A stretch of 64,000 bases of DNA. Origin: Carboxylicivirga sediminis. GTDB taxonomy: Bacteria; Bacteroidota; Bacteroidia; Bacteroidales; Marinilabiliaceae. The stretch covers positions 90,801-154,800 of the forward strand of contig NZ_JAGTAR010000009.1 in NCBI RefSeq assembly GCF_018156225.1. Reading direction: 5' to 3'. The notes beneath the pieces were generated by a model. The model was not told the DNA's origin. It did not search any database and worked only from the letters and a program-made list of their open reading frames with translations. Below are positions 25,307-34,247 of this stretch, piece after piece. A program made the translations under genes and the position numbers. Each line of letters opens with the position of its first letter. Within the stretch, counting starts at the first letter, position 1.

Positions 25307-26917
25307 ATGCTTAATATTTATCAACATCTGCTTCAGTTAATTGAACAGGAACAGCCAGTTATCCTGGGAACGCTGATTTGTAAGAAAGGCTCGGCGCCAC
25401 AGGTGCCAGGGGCTTCAGCCATATTTAATCAAGATGGTTTACTGAAAGGAACATTAGGCGGAGGTATTCTTGAAGCCGAAGCCGAACGGCTCGCCTGCCG
25501 TCATACTGCCGATATGCATCATTTGATGCGAACCATCAGTTATACGGCTAAAATTGAAGATGAGGCAGGTGCCATTTGTGGCGGTGAAGCCAGTTTTTTA
25601 CTGGATTTTTCACCAGAGAAACATGTCGAGGTATTCTCACAAATGAGCAGTTCGTTAAAGAAAGGGAAAACGGGTCATTTAATTATACTTGTATGTGAGC
25701 AAAAGGGTATAAGACGTTATTGGCAGGAAGAAAAGTATAGGTTGCATGAAGATTTACTACGCTACAGACCATACGTGGCAAAATGTCATCAGCATCAAAC
25801 AACTTGTTATAACCTGGTGGATAATGTACATGTGTTGGTAGAATGGCTCAGTCCTCCAGCCAGGCTCATAATAGTTGGTGCAGGTCATATTGGGCAAGCA
25901 TTGTGTCACATAGGTTCTTTACTAGATTTTGAGGTCACTGTACTGGATAACCGTCCTGAATATGCCAATGAAGCTATGTTGCCTGACGCTCGACAGCTAA
26001 TAATTGGTAACCTAAGCGATAGTATCAAAAAGTTGCAGCCAACACCTGATACCTATGTTGTTATTGTTACTCAGGGACATAAAACTGATTACGCTTCTTT
26101 ATTGGCTTGCCTGAAATCAGATGCCGGTTACATTGGAATGATTGGCAGTAAACGTAAAGTGCAACTTATAAAAGAAGATTTACTGAATAAAAAACTGGCC
26201 ACGCAGACTGAACTGGATGCCATTTATTCCCCCATCGGATTGGATATTGGTGCGAAAACGGTTCAGGAAATAGCTGTGAGTATTGCTGCTGAGCTGGTAC
26301 AGGTGCGTCGTAAAAAAGTGTCAGTGAAGGATGTAGCGATGATTATATTAGCTGCCGGAATGAGTAAACGGATGAATGCGGCCAAGATGTTGCTACCTTT
26401 TGGCGAGCAAACCATCATTGAAACCGTCGTGGATGCATCGCTGCATTCAAAAGTGGATCATACAGTTGTCGTTACCGGAGCAAATGCAGAGCAAATTTCC
26501 CAAAAAATAAATCATCTGCCGGTACAATTGGCTTTTAATGCTGATTATGCCGAAGGTATGCTTTCATCAGTTCAATGCGGTGTCAGAGCGGTCGATGGTT
26601 TTGGTGCATTTTTTGTTTTGCCGGGCGATCAACCCTTTGTTCAGCCTGCAACAATCAATCGCATGGTTGATGCCTATCGAAAAAGTGATAAAGGATTGGT
26701 AGTACCTGTATTCGATGGCAAAAAAGGCCATCCAGTATTGATTAGTGGCAAATTTAGAGAGAAGATTAATCAATTGGATCCAAACATTGGCCTACGTCAA
26801 CTATTTCATCAACATGCCGATGATATAGAATATCTTGAAATTGAATCGGATGAAGTTGTCATAGATTTGGATAACAGGGAGGAATACAACGAGGCTCTGG
26901 GACGTTTAAAAGGATAA
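25307..26917 (+). CDS. fused XdhC/CoxI-type protein and MocA-type cytidylyltransferase
   Basis: 536 residues. Residues 1-100 match XdhC/CoxI (GTLICKKGSAPQVPGASAIF, GGGILEAEAE); 180-330 the XdhC Rossmann domain (LIIVGAGHIGQALCHIGSLLDFEVTVLDNRPEYAN, YIGMIGSKRKVQLI, IGLDIGAKTVQEIAVSIAAEL); about 340-535 a MobA-like nucleotidyltransferase (VAMIILAAGMSKRMNAAKMLLPFG, FFVLPGDQPFV). Together they would turn molybdopterin-Mo into the cytosine dinucleotide form (MocA) and sulfurate and insert it (XdhC) into the molybdenum hydroxylase encoded at 27569-30189. Usually two proteins; one chain here with no frameshift. Confidence 0.9.
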   Translation: MLNIYQHLLQLIEQEQPVILGTLICKKGSAPQVPGASAIFNQDGLLKGTLGGGILEAEAERLACRHTADMHHLMRTISYTAKIEDEAGAICGGEASFLLDFSPEKHVEVFSQMSSSLKKGKTGHLIILVCEQKGIRRYWQEEKYRLHEDLLRYRPYVAKCHQHQTTCYNLVDNVHVLVEWLSPPARLIIVGAGHIGQALCHIGSLLDFEVTVLDNRPEYANEAMLPDARQLIIGNLSDSIKKLQPTPDTYVVIVTQGHKTDYASLLACLKSDAGYIGMIGSKRKVQLIKEDLLNKKLATQTELDAIYSPIGLDIGAKTVQEIAVSIAAELVQVRRKKVSVKDVAMIILAAGMSKRMNAAKMLLPFGEQTIIETVVDASLHSKVDHTVVVTGANAEQISQKINHLPVQLAFNADYAEGMLSSVQCGVRAVDGFGAFFVLPGDQPFVQPATINRMVDAYRKSDKGLVVPVFDGKKGHPVLISGKFREKINQLDPNIGLRQLFHQHADDIEYLEIESDEVVIDLDNREEYNEALGRLKG

Positions 26918-27036
26918 TTAGAATTAACTTAAGCTATGGTATTCTTATCCATATCTCATCGATGTAGATTTAGATTTGATTTGTTAAGTGGTTAATTATT
27001 AACTTTAGATATCAGGTTTAAGTCAATGCTAAATGT

Positions 27037-27522
27037 ATGAAATCTCTGAGGATTATTTATTTGTTAGCACTTTTGTTAGTTGTTTTAGTGGGTTTTGTTC
27101 ATCAGCAACCGACATCCTCCCAAATGACGGATCAATTAGCAACCATTTTTGAAAGTGGTCATGTAAGAGTAACAATCCCTCATCATGGAGGATATGCGGC
27201 AAACACTTTTGGAAAGAGTATTTTACGTATTCAGCGGCAAAAAAATGACTCCACCTATCAGCTTAAATATAAAGATGCGATTGATCGGCGAAAATTAGAA
27301 CTAATCATAAACCAGCAAGAATATGATACGCTCAAAAGCTTATTTGTTAAACTTATTGGAATACATAATCCTGCCAAAAAGCTATCGGGCAACTGTTTGG
27401 AAATTGATCACAACTTTATAATAGAGTCATCCAATCAAACGCTTGTGATAAAGCCTGAGAAGTTGCTGCCTGAACACAATTGTGTGATGAACTGGCTTTA
27501 TAGTAAAGAACTAAATAATTAA
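27037..27522 (+). CDS. hypothetical exported or membrane-anchored protein
   Basis: 161 residues, not recognised. Hydrophobic N-terminus (about 5-23, IIYLLALLLVVLVGFV) that is a signal peptide or anchor, then a soluble alpha/beta-looking domain with IPHHGGYAANTFGKS and two Cys (SGNCLEID, EHNCVMNW) that could form a disulfide. Lies between the XdhC-MocA fusion and the 2Fe-2S subunit, 46 nt before the latter, so it may be co-transcribed, but nothing links it to molybdenum chemistry. Confidence 0.65.
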   Translation: MKSLRIIYLLALLLVVLVGFVHQQPTSSQMTDQLATIFESGHVRVTIPHHGGYAANTFGKSILRIQRQKNDSTYQLKYKDAIDRRKLELIINQQEYDTLKSLFVKLIGIHNPAKKLSGNCLEIDHNFIIESSNQTLVIKPEKLLPEHNCVMNWLYSKELNN

Positions 27523-27568
27523 CTACCTTAGTAGTTGAACACTACCAGATAAAATAAACATTGACACT

Positions 27569-28048
27569 ATGGAACAGATTTCATTCTCTCTTAATAATAA
27601 AACAGTTATGGTCGAAGCTAATCCCAACGATATTTTATTGTGGGTTTTGCGAACTAAACTGGGTTTAACAGGCACAAAGTATGGCTGTGGTATAGGTTTT
27701 TGTGGCTCATGTACCATTCTTGTTGATGGTGAAGCCATGCGTTCCTGCGGTATGGCTGTAAGCGAGGTGGCGGGCAGGCAGGTGACTACTATCGAAGGCC
27801 TGGCTATTGGGGATAAGCTGCATCCTGTTCAGGAGTCATTCGTCATGCATGATGCGCAGCAGTGTGGCTATTGTACCCCGGGTATGATTATGAACGCTGT
27901 GGGTTTATTAAATAATAATCCTAACCCCAGCCGGGAAGAAATAATTGAAGGTATGAATGACAATTTGTGTCGATGCGGATCATATCGTCGAATTACTAAC
28001 GCAGTAGAATCAGCCGCTAAACAAATGAATGGAGGAAGCAACAAATGA
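27569..28048 (+). CDS. 2Fe-2S subunit of a molybdenum hydroxylase (IorA-like)
   Basis: 159 residues. Plant-type ferredoxin cluster motif KYGCGIGFCGSCTILVDGEAMRSC (four Cys) and the second, all-helical 2Fe-2S domain QCGYCTPGMIM...NLCRCGSYRRI. Passes electrons from the molybdenum subunit to an acceptor. Size and two-cluster plan match the small subunits of isoquinoline 1-oxidoreductase-type and aldehyde oxidoreductase enzymes. Its stop overlaps the next start by 4 nt (ATGA). Confidence 0.93.
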   Translation: MEQISFSLNNKTVMVEANPNDILLWVLRTKLGLTGTKYGCGIGFCGSCTILVDGEAMRSCGMAVSEVAGRQVTTIEGLAIGDKLHPVQESFVMHDAQQCGYCTPGMIMNAVGLLNNNPNPSREEIIEGMNDNLCRCGSYRRITNAVESAAKQMNGGSNK

Positions 28049-30189
28049 AAGAGAATCAAATACATCAACTCTATTTCGACAATGTTGATCAACCAGTTCG
28101 GAGCATTAACCGACGTAACTTTATTAAGAAACTGGGAGGTGGTTTAATCATCGTTTTTTCTCTTAGTTCATTTGCTTTTAAATCAAGGTCAGAAGATGAT
28201 CATGATAAGCGCAGCGATGAAGAACTGGACTTGAATGCTTATTTACGCATTAAAGAAGACGGCACCGTTGACTGCTATACCGGTAAAATTGAAATGGGGC
28301 AGGGTGTTATCACATCATTGGCACAGGTATTGGCCGAGGAACTAGAGATACCAATGAACACCATCAATATGGTGATGGGCGATACCGAGCTGTGTCCATA
28401 CGATGCGGGTACCTGGGGCTCATTGACCACCCGCTTTTTCGATCCGCTTTTGCGCGCTGCCGCAGCCGAAGCAAAAGCCGAATTACTAAAGCTGGCAAGT
28501 GTAAAGCTGCAGTGTGCCGAAAGTGAATTGATGAATAAGGATGGTTTTGTTGTTTCAAAAACAGATACAAAGCGTAAAGTAAGCTATGCTGAATTGACAA
28601 GGGGTCAAAAGATTGTTAAAACCATTAGTGCACCACCGAAATTAAAGAAAGCAGAAGATTTTAAGACTATAGGACAACCAATCATCAGTACCGATGCTAT
28701 TAAAAAGGTCACAGGACAAGCTGTATATACTTCAGATATTCAACTGCCCGGCATGCTGTATGCTTATCTAAAAAGGCCGCCAGCCCACGGAGCTGGTTTA
28801 AAATCATTGGATGTGTCACGCGCACAGAGTATCCCCGGGGTTACAATCATTAATGAAGATGGATTAATCGCCGCTTTGCATAATGATCCCTTAATGGCGG
28901 AAGAAGCCATGGTTAAGATGAAAGCTGAATGGGAAATTCCTGAAGCCAAAATGAATACAGCAAGTATCTTTGAGCACATATTGAAAACAGCTGATTCAAG
29001 CAGAACGACAGAAGAAAAAGGGGATGTAGCAACAGGATTACAGGAAGCTGAGAATATTGTAGAAGCGAATTATTTAGATGGTTACAAGGCTCATGCTTCC
29101 ATTGAAACACATGCGGCCACAGCGCAGTTTGAAGGCGATAAGCTGGTGATGTGGGCCTCAACACAAACCCCTTTTGGAACCCGTGAAGCTGTTGCTGATG
29201 CTTTAAATATTCCGCTTGAAAAAGTGCATATCAAACAAATATTTATTGGAGGTGGGTTTGGTGGTAAGATATATAATCAACAGGCCATTGAATGTGCCAA
29301 ACTGGCCAGATTGACGGGTAAGCCCGTGCAAGTGGCCTGGTCGCGTCAGGAAGAGTTTATGTATGACTGGTTTCGCCCGGCGGCTGTTGTAAAGGTCAAA
29401 GCTGGTGTGCAAAATAATGGTCGCTTAAGTGCTTGGAATTTTGATATTTATTGTGCGGGCCCAAGGGGAACACAGGATTTTTACAATATTCCGAATGTTA
29501 AAACACAAATAGTTAACGGTAAGAATGTTCATCCGTTTGCTACCGGCGCCTGGCGCGCACCGGGAAATAACACTACTACTTTTGCCCGCGAATCGCATAT
29601 TGATGTTGTGGCTGAAAGAGTAGGTATGGATCCGTTAGAATTCCGCTTGCTTAATATTGAAGACCCAAAAATAAGAAAGACTTTACAACTGGCTAAAGAA
29701 ACCTTTGGCTATACAACTGCTAAAACTGGTACTAATCGTGGTTGCGGGATAGCTATCGGTGCCGACGCAGGCACCATTGTAGTATTGTTGGCCGAGGTGG
29801 AAATAGATCCTGAAACTGGAGTAGTGAAGCCATTAAGAATGGTGTGTGCACAGGATATGGGGCAGGTAGTCAATCCGCATGGTGCCATTGTACAAACCGA
29901 AGGTGGTTTGACTATGGGATTAGGCTATGCGCTTTACGAGGATATCGAATTTACTGGTGGAGCTGTTGAAACACAGAACTTTGATACTTATGATATTGCC
30001 AAATTTGCAATAACACCTCCAATCGAATGTGTATTTGTGGATGATATGAATGCCCCTCCTCAAGGTGGAGGAGAGCCAGCTATAATAACGGTTGGTGGAG
30101 CCATAGCCAATGCTGTTTATCATGCCTGCGGAGCACGTGTCAATCAGATGCCAATAACGCCTCAACGCATTTTGGAGGCACTGGCTTAA
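28045..30189 (+). CDS. molybdopterin-binding subunit of xanthine dehydrogenase family (IorB-like)
   Basis: 714 residues. N-terminal twin-arginine signal SINRRNFIKKLGGG (Arg23, Arg24) followed by a hydrophobic stretch, so the enzyme is exported folded, with its 2Fe-2S partner. Molybdenum-site motifs: KIEMGQGVITSLAQVLAEEL, IFIGGGFGGKIYN, GAWRAPGNNTTTFARESHID, AQDMGQVVNPHGAIVQTEGG, and PPQGGGEPAI near the C-terminus holding the catalytic Glu. No separate FAD subunit gene is present, which agrees with periplasmic two-subunit enzymes using an external electron acceptor. Substrate (aldehyde or N-heterocycle) unknown. Confidence 0.93.
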   Translation: MKENQIHQLYFDNVDQPVRSINRRNFIKKLGGGLIIVFSLSSFAFKSRSEDDHDKRSDEELDLNAYLRIKEDGTVDCYTGKIEMGQGVITSLAQVLAEELEIPMNTINMVMGDTELCPYDAGTWGSLTTRFFDPLLRAAAAEAKAELLKLASVKLQCAESELMNKDGFVVSKTDTKRKVSYAELTRGQKIVKTISAPPKLKKAEDFKTIGQPIISTDAIKKVTGQAVYTSDIQLPGMLYAYLKRPPAHGAGLKSLDVSRAQSIPGVTIINEDGLIAALHNDPLMAEEAMVKMKAEWEIPEAKMNTASIFEHILKTADSSRTTEEKGDVATGLQEAENIVEANYLDGYKAHASIETHAATAQFEGDKLVMWASTQTPFGTREAVADALNIPLEKVHIKQIFIGGGFGGKIYNQQAIECAKLARLTGKPVQVAWSRQEEFMYDWFRPAAVVKVKAGVQNNGRLSAWNFDIYCAGPRGTQDFYNIPNVKTQIVNGKNVHPFATGAWRAPGNNTTTFARESHIDVVAERVGMDPLEFRLLNIEDPKIRKTLQLAKETFGYTTAKTGTNRGCGIAIGADAGTIVVLLAEVEIDPETGVVKPLRMVCAQDMGQVVNPHGAIVQTEGGLTMGLGYALYEDIEFTGGAVETQNFDTYDIAKFAITPPIECVFVDDMNAPPQGGGEPAIITVGGAIANAVYHACGARVNQMPITPQRILEALA

Positions 30190-30201
30190 AATAAATATCA
30201 G

Positions 30202-30235
30202 AAGGCTGTTGATGACACAACGGCCTTTTGTTTTG
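30202..30235 (+). terminator. terminator of the molybdenum hydroxylase operon
   Basis: AAGGCTGTTG (30202-30211) pairs with CAACGGCCTT (30218-30227), loop ATGACA, followed by TTGTTTTG. Confidence 0.85.
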
Positions 30236-30354
30236 TTCAGTAAAACCCGATAAAGCGTATTTGTAGGTGAGTATGGATGTATTCCGCCATGACGAAAACA
30301 ATTTGTAATGGCTCGTGTTGGTATTGATGAGGACCAATAGCATCAGTAAAATTT

Positions 30355-31617
30355 ATGAAGATATTAAGTTATAATATTAAAAATTTTAGGCAGATTGAAT
30401 ACATGAAAATGCTTCCGGAGGAGGTGAAGCATGAGATTGAAATTGTTTCACGGGTATTGCCTTTCAAAGCCAACAATTATGTGGTGGATTACCTGATAGA
30501 CTGGGCAAATTTTGAAACAGATCCCTGTTACATTTTAACTTTTCCTAATCGACATATGCTGCGAGAAGCTGACTATGATAAGGTTAAGTGGGCGGTTGAA
30601 AAAGGCCTGCCGCAACACGAAATAACAAAAATAGCCAACGATATTCGCTTAGGCCTGAATCCGCATCCGGCGCAACAACAGTCAAATATACCCAAGCTCA
30701 ATGGTGAGCCTTTGCCGGGAGTACAGCACAAATACCGCGATATTGCCCTGTTTTTTCCTACCCAGGGACAAACCTGTCATGCCAATTGTACCTTTTGCTT
30801 CCGCTGGCCTCAGTTTGTAAAGGATTTGGATTTGCAGTTTTCCATGAAGGAAATAGATCAGGTATGTGAGTACTTCAGGCAGCATGAGCATTTGCATGAA
30901 TTACTATTTACCGGTGGCGACCCAATGATCATGAGTCCGCGCACCATCAGTAAATACATTGATACCATTTTCAAAGCCGACTTAAAAAACCTAAAAACAA
31001 TCCGTTTTGGAACCAAATCATTAACATGGTGGCCGTTTGTTTTTCTGCCTCAGTATAATGAAGAGGCACAGGAGATGTTGGACCTTTTTAAGCACATTGT
31101 CGATAAGGGTATTCACCTGTCCATTATGGCTCATTTCAATCATTATCAGGAAATGTCGAACAGTGCCGTGGCTGAGGCTATTGATAATATACGAGCTACA
31201 GGTGCCGAAATTCGTACGCAATCTCCTTTACTGAATCACATCAATGCCTCCGCAGAAGTATGGGCTAAAATGTGGGACCAACAGGTGAATATGGGCATGG
31301 TGCCGTACTACATGTTTGTCGAGCGCGAAACCGGGCCTTATGAATATTTCCAGGTGCCTTTGGCTAAGGCCTACGAAATATACACCGATGCCATACGTGT
31401 TACATCGAGCTTAGCTAAAACGGTAACGGCTCCATCCATGTCGGCCGCCATGGGCAAAGCGCAGATTATGGGGATTATCGATAATCCGGTGAATGGCGAC
31501 AAGTACTTTCAGATACAATACATCCGTCATCGCGATTATAAGCAATCATACAAGCCATTTTTGATGCATTACGACGAAAAGGCTACCTGGATTGATCAGC
31601 TTAAGCCGGTTAAATAA
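30355..31617 (+). CDS. KamA-family radical SAM protein (lysine 2,3-aminomutase-like)
   Basis: 420 residues. The radical SAM cluster motif CHANCTFC has its three Cys at 141, 145 and 148 (CxxxCxxC), in the KamA context FFPTQGQTCHANCTFCFRWPQF, followed by LLFTGGDPMIMSPRTISKYID, a KamA signature. Family members interconvert alpha- and beta-amino acids with PLP, but this protein departs from true lysine 2,3-aminomutase in length and C-terminus, and I cannot place the PLP lysine or the substrate. No lysine-fermentation genes are nearby. Its function is open. Confidence 0.85.
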   Translation: MKILSYNIKNFRQIEYMKMLPEEVKHEIEIVSRVLPFKANNYVVDYLIDWANFETDPCYILTFPNRHMLREADYDKVKWAVEKGLPQHEITKIANDIRLGLNPHPAQQQSNIPKLNGEPLPGVQHKYRDIALFFPTQGQTCHANCTFCFRWPQFVKDLDLQFSMKEIDQVCEYFRQHEHLHELLFTGGDPMIMSPRTISKYIDTIFKADLKNLKTIRFGTKSLTWWPFVFLPQYNEEAQEMLDLFKHIVDKGIHLSIMAHFNHYQEMSNSAVAEAIDNIRATGAEIRTQSPLLNHINASAEVWAKMWDQQVNMGMVPYYMFVERETGPYEYFQVPLAKAYEIYTDAIRVTSSLAKTVTAPSMSAAMGKAQIMGIIDNPVNGDKYFQIQYIRHRDYKQSYKPFLMHYDEKATWIDQLKPVK

Positions 31618-31634
31618 GAGGTATTAAAGAAAAT

Positions 31635-31665
31635 CAGGAAGAAGTAGTTAATATACTTCTTCCTG
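31635..31665. terminator. convergent terminator-like hairpin across the diflavin reductase stop codon
   Basis: CAGGAAGAAGTA (31635-31646) and TACTTCTTCCTG (31654-31665) form a perfect 12-bp stem with loop GTTAATA. It serves the convergent genes on both sides and includes the stop codon of the minus-strand gene. No long T-run. Confidence 0.65.
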
Positions 31666-33270
31666 GTATTGTTTATTGCTTTTAAGCTCTTCGAGGTGTT
31701 GACCCGCCTGCTCTTCGTTTAACTGCAGATACTGACTAAATACCTTAATTAAACTTGCGCGTACCGAAACAGCCAGCTTATCTTTGCTGCCGCAAACATA
31801 TATGACGGCGCCTTTATTAATCCAGTTCATTATTTCGCTACCTTCCTGCTCAAGAACTTGATTGATGTAGAACTTTTGCTCACCATCTCTTGAAAAGGCT
31901 GTGCTTAGTTTGCTTAGCAGGCCTGAGTGCTGATAGCTCTTTAATTCCTCTTCGTAAAGGAAATCCGTTTGTCGGTTTCTTTCACCAAATAATAGCCAGT
32001 TTGGGCCCGATGCCTTACGTGCAAAGCGTTCTTGCAGGAAACCACGGAATGACGCAATACCCGTACCAGCACCAATCATGATAATGGGAGTAGTGTCTGT
32101 TTCCGGCAACCTGAATTTAGAGATGCTTTCAAGCGTAACGGGCACTCTGTCACCCACATCCAGGCGGTTCCATAAAAAGGATGAGCATACGCCATTACGG
32201 GTACGTTGGTCGTGCCTGTTTTCAATGATTTTAACTGTAATATCAGCTTGTTCGCCCACAACCAGGCTACTTGATGCAACAGAATATAAGCGCTGGCTCA
32301 GTTTGCGCAGTACACTCAGGAATCCTTCAACCGTTATAGGGCCCGGGAAATCTGTCACCATGTCCATCACATCTTTGTCTTCAGCATATGCTTCCAGTTG
32401 TTGGTCATCAGCAATCAGTTCGTTAAGTGCTGTGTTATTCACAATTTCGGCATAGTTACGAATCACAAGCGGGGTAATCAAAGTCAGCTCATAATCATGT
32501 ATCAGCAGCTCCTTGAGCATACATGTCTGGTTCTTTATCTCCACCGGATAGGCTTTGTCAAATCCAAGTTGCTTGAGTAGCTCATCCACCAGGCTGCGCG
32601 AATTGGTGCCATAAACCCCAATGGCATCGCCGGGTTGATAATCCATACCAGCGTTTTTGAGTGATAAGCTCACGTGCAGCACTTTTGTACTACTGCCTTC
32701 GGCGGTAAGCATAGTTTTCTGAAGCAGTTCTGCTTTATAAGCGGATGTGGAATCGTGTCCCAGCTTCAGGTCAAATACAAAGCCTTCCTTTTGCGGGGGA
32801 TGAACCGCTTTTAGCTGACTTTCCAGTGTTTTAAATACATCCAGCACCCAGCTTTTGGCTGTCTCCTCAAAATCGATGTCACATTTGACATGCTCCATTA
32901 AGCGTTGGCCCCCCAACTCTTGCAGGCGCTTATCAATGTCTTCACCGGTTTGACAGAAATAGCGGTAACTGCTATCGCCAAGGCCAAGTACAGCATACCT
33001 GGTGTTTAATTGGTTGATAGTGTTTCCGTGAATATATTCATAAAAACCTTCGGCTTGTACCGGTGGTTCTCCTTCACCATGGGTGCTAACTGCCACAAGA
33101 AGATATGGCATCTGTTGCAATTCATTAAAATCCATGTCCTGCATATCGCGCAATTCAGAAGCATATCCCAAACTTTTGGCATATTCATGGGCCAGTATTG
33201 CAACCGCCTTGGAGTTGCCTGTTCTGCTGCCAAACAGGATGTATATAGTATCCTTAAATGTATTCATCAT
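31648..33270 (-). CDS. diflavin reductase, sulfite reductase flavoprotein (CysJ)-like
   Basis: 540 residues. Domains in order: FMN flavodoxin (about 8-150, LFGSRTGNSKAVA, STHGEGEPP, LGLGDSSYRYFC), FAD-binding connecting domain (about 195-380, ending in RLYSVASSS) and NADPH-binding domain (IMIGAGTGIASFRGFLQER, VYVCGSKDKLAVSV). The plan is that of CysJ/P450 reductase; it would pass electrons from NADPH to a partner. No cysI (sulfite reductase haem subunit) or other sulfur gene is near, so the partner is unknown. Ends in EEVY. Confidence 0.88.
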   Translation of the reverse strand: MMNTFKDTIYILFGSRTGNSKAVAILAHEYAKSLGYASELRDMQDMDFNELQQMPYLLVAVSTHGEGEPPVQAEGFYEYIHGNTINQLNTRYAVLGLGDSSYRYFCQTGEDIDKRLQELGGQRLMEHVKCDIDFEETAKSWVLDVFKTLESQLKAVHPPQKEGFVFDLKLGHDSTSAYKAELLQKTMLTAEGSSTKVLHVSLSLKNAGMDYQPGDAIGVYGTNSRSLVDELLKQLGFDKAYPVEIKNQTCMLKELLIHDYELTLITPLVIRNYAEIVNNTALNELIADDQQLEAYAEDKDVMDMVTDFPGPITVEGFLSVLRKLSQRLYSVASSSLVVGEQADITVKIIENRHDQRTRNGVCSSFLWNRLDVGDRVPVTLESISKFRLPETDTTPIIMIGAGTGIASFRGFLQERFARKASGPNWLLFGERNRQTDFLYEEELKSYQHSGLLSKLSTAFSRDGEQKFYINQVLEQEGSEIMNWINKGAVIYVCGSKDKLAVSVRASLIKVFSQYLQLNEEQAGQHLEELKSNKQYQEEVY

Positions 33271-33374
33271 GTATGTGGTTTAATCATTCAAGGATCTGTT
33301 ATCGAAATTGTTCAGATATGGCCTGTTTTTGATGCATAAATGATAATGTAACTAACATAGCAGGTAATGGGCGA

Positions 33375-34217
33375 ATGGTATTATCAAAATGTATTGTATA
33401 TTTAGGTACTCTTGTTTACCTGAGTTTTACTCAAATCACATCCCTTATGTTGGAAAATCCTGTTTTTATAATTTTTGTGGTCGGCTTTATAGTCGTTATT
33501 GTTCTGGCTTCTTTTTTTAATAAGAAAGCACTGATTAAACGTAAGCTTAAAAAGGCTGTTTTGAAGCACCTAAGTGATTTTAGAGATGGCGATGTGGCGA
33601 AGGTGGTTGGGACGGTTGAAATTACCGATGAAGCTTTGGTCGCGCCTTTGTCAAACAGAAAATGTGCCTATTACCATGTACTTGTTGAGCAAAAGGTGTC
33701 CTCGGGCAAAAGCTCCCATTGGAAGAAGTTGATTGAAGAAGAGGTAGCCGGTAAATTTGTTATTCGCGATGGTGCAGATTATGCCTGCATTGGCAGAGGT
33801 CAACTGAAAAGTTATATTGTACAGGATCGCAACTTCTCATCGGGTTTTATGAATGATGCCAGTGAGCAGCTGGAGTGGTACCTGAATCATAAGGGCTATG
33901 AGAGCGAGAATATGCTGGGTTTTAATAAAACTTTGCGTTACCGTGAAGGTATTCTGGAGGAAGGAGAGGAGATAGCGATATTGGGCAAGGGTGTATGGAA
34001 GAGTGCTCAAAGCCTGAACCTGCCAGAGGCTTATGGGCGAGTACTGGAAATAGCAGAAGATGCAGATATACCAGTGTATCTAAGCGATGATCCGTCAACC
34101 ACTAAAGCCATGGTGCAAAAAACAACACAAAAGCAGAAGCTACAGACGGGAGGGCATGTTCCCGATAATCGCTATTTCAGAAAAACAACGGATAGTCGAT
34201 ATTTCCAAAAAAAGTGA
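33375..34217 (+). CDS. membrane-anchored GIDE-domain-like protein
   Basis: 280 residues. Helices at about 8-24 and 30-48 (IIFVVGFIVVIVLASFF) followed by a soluble domain with VAKVVGTVEITDEALVAPLSNRKCAYYHVLVEQ. This pattern (V-x-G-x-V, APLS-x-x-x-C-x-Y) is that of the GIDE domain known from the mitochondrial E3 ligase MULAN and from bacterial proteins of unknown role. No RING finger is present. An ATG at 33450 (MLENPVFIIF) is an equally good start. The C-terminal 60 residues are polar with a near repeat (RYFRKTTDSRYFQKK). Confidence 0.65.
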   Translation: MVLSKCIVYLGTLVYLSFTQITSLMLENPVFIIFVVGFIVVIVLASFFNKKALIKRKLKKAVLKHLSDFRDGDVAKVVGTVEITDEALVAPLSNRKCAYYHVLVEQKVSSGKSSHWKKLIEEEVAGKFVIRDGADYACIGRGQLKSYIVQDRNFSSGFMNDASEQLEWYLNHKGYESENMLGFNKTLRYREGILEEGEEIAILGKGVWKSAQSLNLPEAYGRVLEIAEDADIPVYLSDDPSTTKAMVQKTTQKQKLQTGGHVPDNRYFRKTTDSRYFQKK

Positions 34218-34247
34218 TGCAACCATTATTTTGACAGCAGACTTTGG

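Noticed and set aside
32078..32455. 125-codon plus-strand open frame.
   Set aside because: Antisense to the diflavin reductase gene, whose domains account for this stretch.
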